A stretch of DNA of 64,000 nt from Bacteroidota bacterium (GTDB lineage Bacteria > Bacteroidota > Bacteroidia > Cytophagales > Cytophagaceae). This document shows, one piece after another, positions 42,786-51,700 of this stretch. Position 1 is the first letter of the stretch, and each line of letters starts with the position of its first letter. The position numbers and the translations under genes were made by a program. Under the pieces are notes generated by a model. It searched no databases. It was not told where the DNA came from and saw only the letters and a list, made by a program, of their open reading frames with translations. The DNA lies in the NCBI GenBank assembly GCA_023458555.1, contig JAEWYS010000001.1:372001-436000 (forward strand), given 5' to 3'.

Positions 42786-45700
42786 TTATCGGATTACAGA
42801 TACTTTTCCTTCTATCATATACGGGCCTTTGTAATCTTCATGAATACCCTCATAGGTTATGATCCAGGGATATACCCCGATAGGCATTGGCTGACCGCGG
42901 TAATGTCCATCCCAGGCCTTGTTAGGATCTTCACTGTAATATATTACTTCGCCCCATCTGCTGAAGATTGTAAGGGTAAAGTTAGTAAAGTATTTTCCGA
43001 AAATCTCAAAATGGTCATTGTGCGTATCTCCGTTAACAGTAATTGCAGTCGGGGCAAATACGCGGGGTGGACATATATCACGGACAAGAATACTGTCGGT
43101 ATCAATACAGTTAAACTCGTTGCTTACTTTTAAATAATATGTGCCAGGTTCATGTACAATTATTGATCTTGTTGTATCACCGGTCGGAGCCCACAGATAC
43201 CTGAGGCCGTTAGAGTAGGATTCAATGGAAATATATTTATCAATTTCTTCGCAATAGCGCTTTTCTTTTTCGAGACCGGCTTCCGGATTTGGGTTATATC
43301 TCAGAGTTGCCGTGTCTCTGGCAATACATTCACCGATGCGTATGGTGGCAATATAGCTTCCGGCTTCCCGTGCAAGCACAGAATCTGTTTGGCTGACGAG
43401 GGTATTATTATGATACCAGTCAAGATCAGGAGCATATTTTTCAATCAGATTCCAGTTTTTCGGAGTAGAAACAAAAATAACTTCTTCTCCCTGACATACT
43501 GCCGAATCGGAGAGGACAACAAGAGGTCTTGGCGTGCCGATTATAAATGCACTGTCTTTAGTTATACATCCTCTGGAATCGGTTCCTATTACTGTGATCA
43601 TTGAAGTATCGTTGGGAACAAGATAATTGACAGAGGAAGTCGTAGAATTTAATATCCCGCCATTTTGCTGTATCCAGGTATAATTAAGCTGGCCGGATCC
43701 TACGGATCGGATGGTAGTTAAATCCCCGGCACAGGTTATTTTACCTGAAGTTCTCAGCGCAGGTGGAGCCGTTACTTCCGAAAGATCTTTTACCGAGCAG
43801 TTGCCGTCACTATATATTACCGCATAAGCTCCTTTATCAGTCACCCAGAGAAGAGGAGATTGCTCATTTGGTATGATATTGCTGTTTTTCATCCAGTGAA
43901 AGTCTCCGATCATCGGACTGGTGCTTTGAGGTCTGGAGTCAAGTATCAGATCCTTTACGAAGCAGTAATGTGGTTCGAGGTTCAGTGTGGGTGGTGTGAG
44001 TACTGTCACATGAACTGTATCTGTATTTTGACATCCGTGGGGATCTGTAACTGTATACGTATAGAAGGTATTTGTATTGGTAGTGATTTTTACAAGATAA
44101 TCGTTGGCAAGTACATGACCTGTTGCAGATTTCCACTGAAATGAATACAGCGGATTGGCATTACCAGACAGAATCATCGGTGTATTTACGCATATCCGTT
44201 GGTCTCTTCCGGCATCCGCCACCGGTGGAGGGTTTAGAAGTATTTCTGTTTGCACCGAGTCAGCTCCGCAGATACCATTGTCTGTACTAATAAAATAAAG
44301 TTGTATGCTTCTTTTTTCTGCATCCGCTGCTGAAGGATAGTATTGGGTGTTCAGCGAGTATCCGGTAGGAGAGAGAATCCCGCTTCCGGAGCTGCTCCAC
44401 CGGCCATTGCCGGCATTCTGCACACTACCTGAGAGCGAAATACCCATAGCATAATCGCAGGTTGATACAGGAGCTGTGGTAGCTACGGGAGCAGGAGCAA
44501 TATGGATTATTTTTGAAATAAATGTATTCCTGCATACATGATCGCCTGTTATGGTAAGCTCAAAAAGAAGTGAATCTTTCTGACGATCATCCTGAGAAGG
44601 GATATAACCTGTATTAATCAGGTTCGGATCGGGGAAGAAGTTGCCGGTTCCGTTTGCAATCCATTGAACAGGAATCGTATTATCTTCGATATATGCGGAA
44701 AGATGAATTAATTCCGTATCAGCGCACACACTTCCTGATGAACTGATGTACAGTTCCGGAACCGGTACTATTGTCAGCCGGACAGAGGCCTTTCTTGCTT
44801 CGCAGTATGTATTTCCGACTGTTTGAGCGGAGAAGCTTAATTCGTTTCTCTGCTGGTCGTCACTGCTTAAGTGGTAAACCGGAGATAATCCGGTGGTATT
44901 ATCAAACGATCCTGTTCCGTTTGCTGTCCATACTACATCATTTGCATTCGTTGCAGAAGCGTTAAGTTGTATGCTGTTTTCAGATGCGCAGATTTCTTCA
45001 AGCGGTTCGATCCGGATAGCTGGAACCGCAATTAGTGTTACAATCTGATCCGTTGAAACAGGCTTGCATGTCCCGTTGCCGGTAGTTGTAAGGGTAAATA
45101 TCAGTTCATTTTTTCTTTTATCTTCTTCGGAAGGGATATAAGCCGTACTCAGACTTGTTGCTGCCGGAGCAAAGTATCCGCTTCCGTTAGATGACCATCG
45201 CCCGCCTATAGCTATATCCACAGAACCTGAAAGATTAATTCGGAAAGTTTCTACACATACAGTATCATCCGGTCCGAGTGAAACAGCAGGAGCCGGAGTA
45301 AAGGTTACCTGCATGGTATCGCTTGCCGGTGCGCAGATTCCGTTGTCTGTAGTGGTTAATGAAATTAAGACCATTCCGTTGCTCCGATCTGCCGGACCAG
45401 GTATATATTTTGCAGACAGATAAGTATTTGAAGGTGTAAATATTCCATCGCCTGAGCTTTTCCATTCGGCAGTTTTAGATATTGTTATTTGTCCGTTAAG
45501 ATGCACTTCTTCAATATCAACACAAAGTTCCTGGTCCTGTCCCGCGTTTACCTGTGCTGTTGGGGAAGGACTGATTGGTATGACGATTGTCCGCATGCTG
45601 GGTGCGCATGAGTTATGATGTCCGGTTGTGACTACTCTCAGGGATACTGCTCCCTGATTAATTTCCTGGAGAGTTGGATGATATACCGGTGTCAGGTTGC

Positions 45701-48700
45701 CGGCATCCGGAGTAAACTGTCCGCTGCCCGATGTTGACCAGCTTACACCGGTAGCATGCAGTATGGTTGCCTCCAGCGGAATAGCAGTATTATCTTCACA
45801 AACAGCCGGAGGTGTGGTGAGAGCATTGATGACAGGGGCAGGTACAAGCTCAACAGGAGCATTTGCAGAAACTGGTCCGCAGGCATTATTTCCAGTTGTA
45901 GTGAGTGTGAATAGAATCTGATTCTGGATTTTGTCCGTCGCAGACAGATAATATCTTGGATTCAGATTTGCCGGGCCGGGTGAAAAAGTCCCGGTTCCCG
46001 ATGAGCTCCATATGCCTCCGCCAGCTCCGTTTACCGTACTTTTTAGTTCTATATACTCCTGATCAGTACATAAAGGATCGAGGTTTTCAATAGAAGCTGC
46101 AGGCGGATTAACAAATCGTATTTTAACGCTGTCTCGTGCCGGCGGGCATAGGCTGTTGCCGGATGCTTCTATATACAGGGTTACAATACCGTTTGACTTA
46201 TCAGAACCTGAAGGAGTATAGATAGTGGCAGCACTGGAAGCTTCCGTGAAAGTGCCGGTTCCTCCGGTCCATTGCAGAGAAGTTGCATGCTGAACCGAAG
46301 CGGTTAGCGGATAGCTGCTTCTGTCTTCACAACCGGAAAGGTCGTAGCCTGCATCTGCAAATGGAGCTATATGAATATTGGTTTGTACCTGTATGGATAC
46401 GGGGGCACATAAATTATCCTGAATTGTTCTGGCGGTAAAGGTTAGTGAACCTGATACTTTATCCAGTGCGCTTAATGTATAGGTCGTATTACTCTGCTGG
46501 TTATTGGAAAATGTGCCGGTTCCGGAACTATTCCATATCATGCTGCCGGCATTGAGAATATTGGCCGACAGGCTTATGCTGTTTTCCGATGAGCAGATAT
46601 CTCCTGGAGCAAGAGCAGATATTTGAGGTCCTTGCAGAATCGTAAATACAACGGAAGAATAAGTCGGCGGGCAGGTGCCGTGATCCAGTGATTCAAGATG
46701 AAGCTCCAGTGTACCGGCGGCTATTTCGGCAGCTGTAGGATGATACTGCGCTCTTAATGTTGTCGGGCCGGGAGAATAGGTTCCGTTTCCGCCTGTCCAT
46801 TGCCCGTACGTACCACTTCCTTCCAGCTTTATCGGAAGATCGGTAACGCATAGGGATTTATCCGGGCCCGCATCCACAGTCGGCAACGGAGAGAAGGTTA
46901 TCCTGATATGGTCAGAGGGAGAATTACATTTTCCGGTTCCCGTTGCTGTAGCCATAAAAGTAACGTAGGATCTTGCTTTGTCATCCATACTGGGTTCGTA
47001 ACTGGTTGAAACGAGGGCTGAAGAAGGATTAAATGAACCATTTCCCTCCAGTACCTGCCACAATACTCCTGTTGCATTTTCGGTTACAGCCTGAAGCGGG
47101 AAAGATACCACATCTTCACATATAAATAAATCAGGGCCGACGTCCAGTTTCGGAAGCGGATCAAATCGTATAAGCATTGAATCCCTGACAGCAAAACAGT
47201 TTTTATTATCTGTTGTAAGCAGGGTTAATGTTACTCCGCCGGCATCTATATCGTCTTTTGACTGATAGTATACAGCGTTGAGGGATGAGGCATCGGGAGA
47301 GAAAGCACCACTGCCGGATGTAATCCATATAGCGCCTCCTGCATGCTGAACTGCACCGCTGAGCTTAATTCCTTCTGAATCCTCGCAGACCAGCTGGTCC
47401 GGTCCGGCATTAACCAGAGGAGCGGGGGTAATGGTAAGTTTTAGCCGGTCCTCTGTTGCAGGACAGAGCCCGTCGCTCAGGCTTACCACCCGAATGTTAA
47501 CCAGGCCGCTGTTTTTATCGCTTGCGGAAGGAATATAGACAGCAGAAGGTGTGTATTTATCCGGAGCAAATTCGCCGTTCCCATCTGAAAACCACTCAAT
47601 ACCCGGTGCATTGGTGTAGGTTACTGAAAGAGGGGCTCCTGTTTCATCATAGCATATGCTCAGATCCGGCCCGGCTTCGATTTGAGGCAGCGGGGACAGG
47701 AAGACTTTCATTGTGTCTTTGTGCTCAGGACAAAGTCCGTTATTGGTAGAAGTATAGATAAAGCGAATTTCTCCCCTTATCCTGTCTGTTTCTGAAATGA
47801 AATAGTCCGGTTGCGGATGGGTTATATCCGGACTTAAACGACCGGTTCCTGAATAAGACCACCGGCCACCGCCTGCGTTAACGACAGAAGCCTTAAGGGG
47901 TATTGAGACAGCTGTCTCGCAAACTGTAATGTCTGGTCCCAGTTTAACTTCCGGAACAGCGGTGAAGTTTATTTCTAACTGATCACTGTGGACTTTGCAT
48001 AAATCATTGCCGGTGGTAGATAGTGTCAATACAACTTTTTGGGCAGTAGTATCTGCTGCGGAAGGTATGTAGGTTGCATTGAGCACGTCTGCGGAAGGAG
48101 AAAAGCTTCCGCTGCCCGATGTCGTCCACATTCCTGAAGTGGTATAGCTTACCTGTCCGGCCAGAGGAATTGCATGCTGGCTGGCACATACGACCATATC
48201 TGATCCGGCAGATGAAACGGTGGCCGGAGTGATTATGATATTCATAGTATCGGCAACCGAAGGGCAGGGACCACCGCTGAAAGCAGTATATACAAGACGT
48301 ATAGTTCCTTTACGAATGTCTTCTTCAGAAGGGGTATATTGCGGGCTGAGAACTGTTCTGTTGGGATAGAAAACGCCGGTTCCGTTTGTATTCCATAATC
48401 CTTCCGTTGAGTGGTCGGCACTTGCGCTCAAATGAATAGAGGCTGTATCTGCACATACGGTGATGTCCGGCCCTGCATTAGGTTCCGGAAGAGGGATAAA
48501 CACGGCTTTCGTTGTTTTTATAATATCGGGACAGTCGGCGTTGCCGCTAACTTTTGCCTCAAATATAATTTCAGGCTGATTCTGGTCAGCCAGTGAGAAA
48601 TAATAAGTGGCAAAAAGGCTATTCTGTGTATTATTGAATGTACCATTGCCGTTGGATGTCCATATGATTCCGGATGAGGCCTCGCTGGAAGCAGACAGAC

Positions 48701-51700
48701 TTATATCAGGCGAATTAATACATATATGCTGAATAGGGCTGACCTCAAGCGTTGGGGATTTTATGAAAATCACTTCTACATAATCTTTCTGAGCCTGGCA
48801 TATCTGCTGATCATCTACAGATTCCAGAGTAAGTAATACCGCGCCATTTGAGTAGTCAAGCGCTCCCGGTTGATACCGGGTATTTAATGTGTTTGGGTTG
48901 CTGAACGAACCTGATCCGGAGGTCGTCCACTGCACGCCGGTAGCATTGCTGACGCTGCCCTTAATTTCAACGAAGGAATTAGTCTCGCAAAGTTCTATTT
49001 TATCTCCTGCTTCTACGATCGCTTCCGGCCGGAGCTGAACAATGAGCGTATCTGAAACTGGTTTACAATTACCCTGAGAGGTTGTTTCAAGTATAAATTG
49101 AATAGAAGCTAAACCGCGGTCCTCAGGGGAAAGATAATATTGTACACTGGTACCGATATTACTTGGTGAAAACGAACCGTGACCATTGGTTTTCCAGGCG
49201 GCTTCTGTTGCTATGGTCATATGACCGTTCAGATGAATACTGTCTGCCGATTCACATATGCTTCGATCCGGTCCGGCATAAATGGTTGGGACAGGAGTAA
49301 AAGAGAATATTACTGTATCAGAAACCGGAGGACATTGCTGGGTGGCTCCGGTGGAAAGAATCAGTGCCACACTTCCGTTGTTTTTATCTGTGGCAGACGG
49401 AATATAACTGGCATTTAGGCTGTTTGGATTACGGAACTGACCTGAGCCCAGACTTGACCAGGTGATGTTGCTTGTATTGTTTACGGAACCGGCAAGGGTG
49501 ATTTCGTCAATATCTGCGCAGAATGTCTGATCCGGTCCGGCATTAACTTTTATTTCCGGAGTAAGCGTTAGCTTTAAGGTATCTTTATTTCCCGGGCAAA
49601 TAGAGTTGCCACTGGTATTAGCAAAGAAGTATATGCTTTCATTTAGCTTATCGCCGGATGAAAATAAGTAGGTCACCCTGGCGCTTTCTTTATCTGGCAG
49701 AAATGTTCCGCTTCCGTTGGATGACCATACAACACCTCCTGTATTCTGATAATTTGCTGAAAGCTCAATGCTGCCTGCATTACCGCAAAGTACGATATCC
49801 GGACCAAGAGATACAGAAGGACCTTCTTCAAAACGTATGGTGACCTGATCTGATACAGCCGGGCATGAGCCGCTTGGTATGGTTGTGCTTGTGAGAGTTA
49901 CGCTTCCTGCACTTAATTCAGCGGGACTCGGATGATATTCCGGGTTCATTACTTCTCTGGAAGGAGAGAAGCGGCCCTGACCACCGGTCCATACAGCCGG
50001 AGTCCCCTCCGCGTATAGATTAACCGGTAAAGCATTTGTACAGACGGTTTTGTTCGGCCCTGCATCAATTGTCGGAACAGGAGTAAAGCTTACCTGCATG
50101 GTATCGGATACTTCCGGGCATAATGAGTTGCCTGTGCTTTTCAGAATTATATTAACATATCCTCTGGTTTTATCTTCACTGGAGATGTTATAAGTAGGAG
50201 ATATCACTGTGTTGGACGGACTGAAAGAGCCATTGCCGGTAGTTGTCCATTGAATACCGGAACTATTGGTGTATGAACCTCTGCTTAAAAAGAAATTGGT
50301 CTCTGCACCACAGATTACCTGATCCGGTCCGGCATTAACAGAAGGCCCCTCCATGATCCGGACGTTTACGTTATCAGAAACAGCTTTACATGGACCATTT
50401 CCTGTTGAGGTTGCAGTGAGGGTCACAATTCCGTTTCTAATCTCGGTAATCGAAGGTGTATATCTGGTAGTCAGTCCGTTTTCGGGATTAAATGTTCCCA
50501 GACCGCCCGACCAGACTACTCCATTTGCTCCGGAGAGATTTACAGACAGAGTAACAGGATCACCTGATGCGCACATCACTTTGTCGGGGCCTGCCTCAAT
50601 AGCCGGAGCCGGAATAACCCGTATATTGATCGTATCTGTTACCGGATTACAGTTTCCATTGTCCTGGCTCGTCAGATAGAGCGTAATAAGTCCGCTGTTT
50701 AATTCATGCTGGCTGGGGATATAACTGGTGTTGAGAAGATGGTTGCCGGGAGAAAAATATCCGCCCCGACCGCCAGACCAGTATCCCCGCCCGGAGCCGC
50801 TTATGATTCCGGCCAGATTGATTACAGGATTGTTGTAGCATATCTCCTGGTCCGGTCCGGCGTTCACTGTCGGGCCCGGAATAAATGAAATTTCCACGCT
50901 ATCTTTGTCCTCAAGGCAATTGCCGTTGCCTGTAGTGGTAAGAACCAGTGTTACTGATCCGTTTCTGACTTCTTCAGCCGTCGGAGTGTAGGTAATATGA
51001 GATGCGGTATTAGAAGGAGAATATTTCCCCTGCCCGCCGGACCAGATACCTCCGGTTGCTGTAATAACATAGCTGTATACAAAAGCATCGGGCTTGTTTT
51101 CACATACCACAGCAGGTGGTCCCGTATGAGCTTGTGGTGCCTGAGTAAAGCGGATCTCAAGATAATCTTCTACCGCATTACATGAAGTCTGATTGGCTTG
51201 CAGCCTTAGTCTCAGATAGCCGCTCTGGATTTCATTTTGAGAAGGTATATATCTGGGATTTAAAGTATTGGCGCTGGGAAGGAAAATACCCTGTCCGCCG
51301 GACCAAAGATAATCGGTTGCATTTGATGCGCTTCCGTTTAGCTGGATTTCAGAATTATTGGCGCATATCACCTGATTCTGGCCGGCATCTACCACGGGTG
51401 ACGATGATATTAATATTATAATGGTATCAACAGCTGCACCGCATGTATCATTGCCGGTAGTTGTAAGAAGCAGCGGTATGATTCCGGAGCGAATCTCACC
51501 TTCAGTCGGAATATAGCGTACTTTTAATGAGGTACGATTGGGAATAAAACTGCCCTGCCCTCCGGACCATATGCCACCGGTGGCAAGACTTACCGATCCC
51601 GAAAGATTTGCAACCGGATTATTATCACATATAAACATACTGGGACCGGCATTAGCCTGAGGTCCTTCGCCTATGGTAATGACCAGCTCATCTTCGTCAT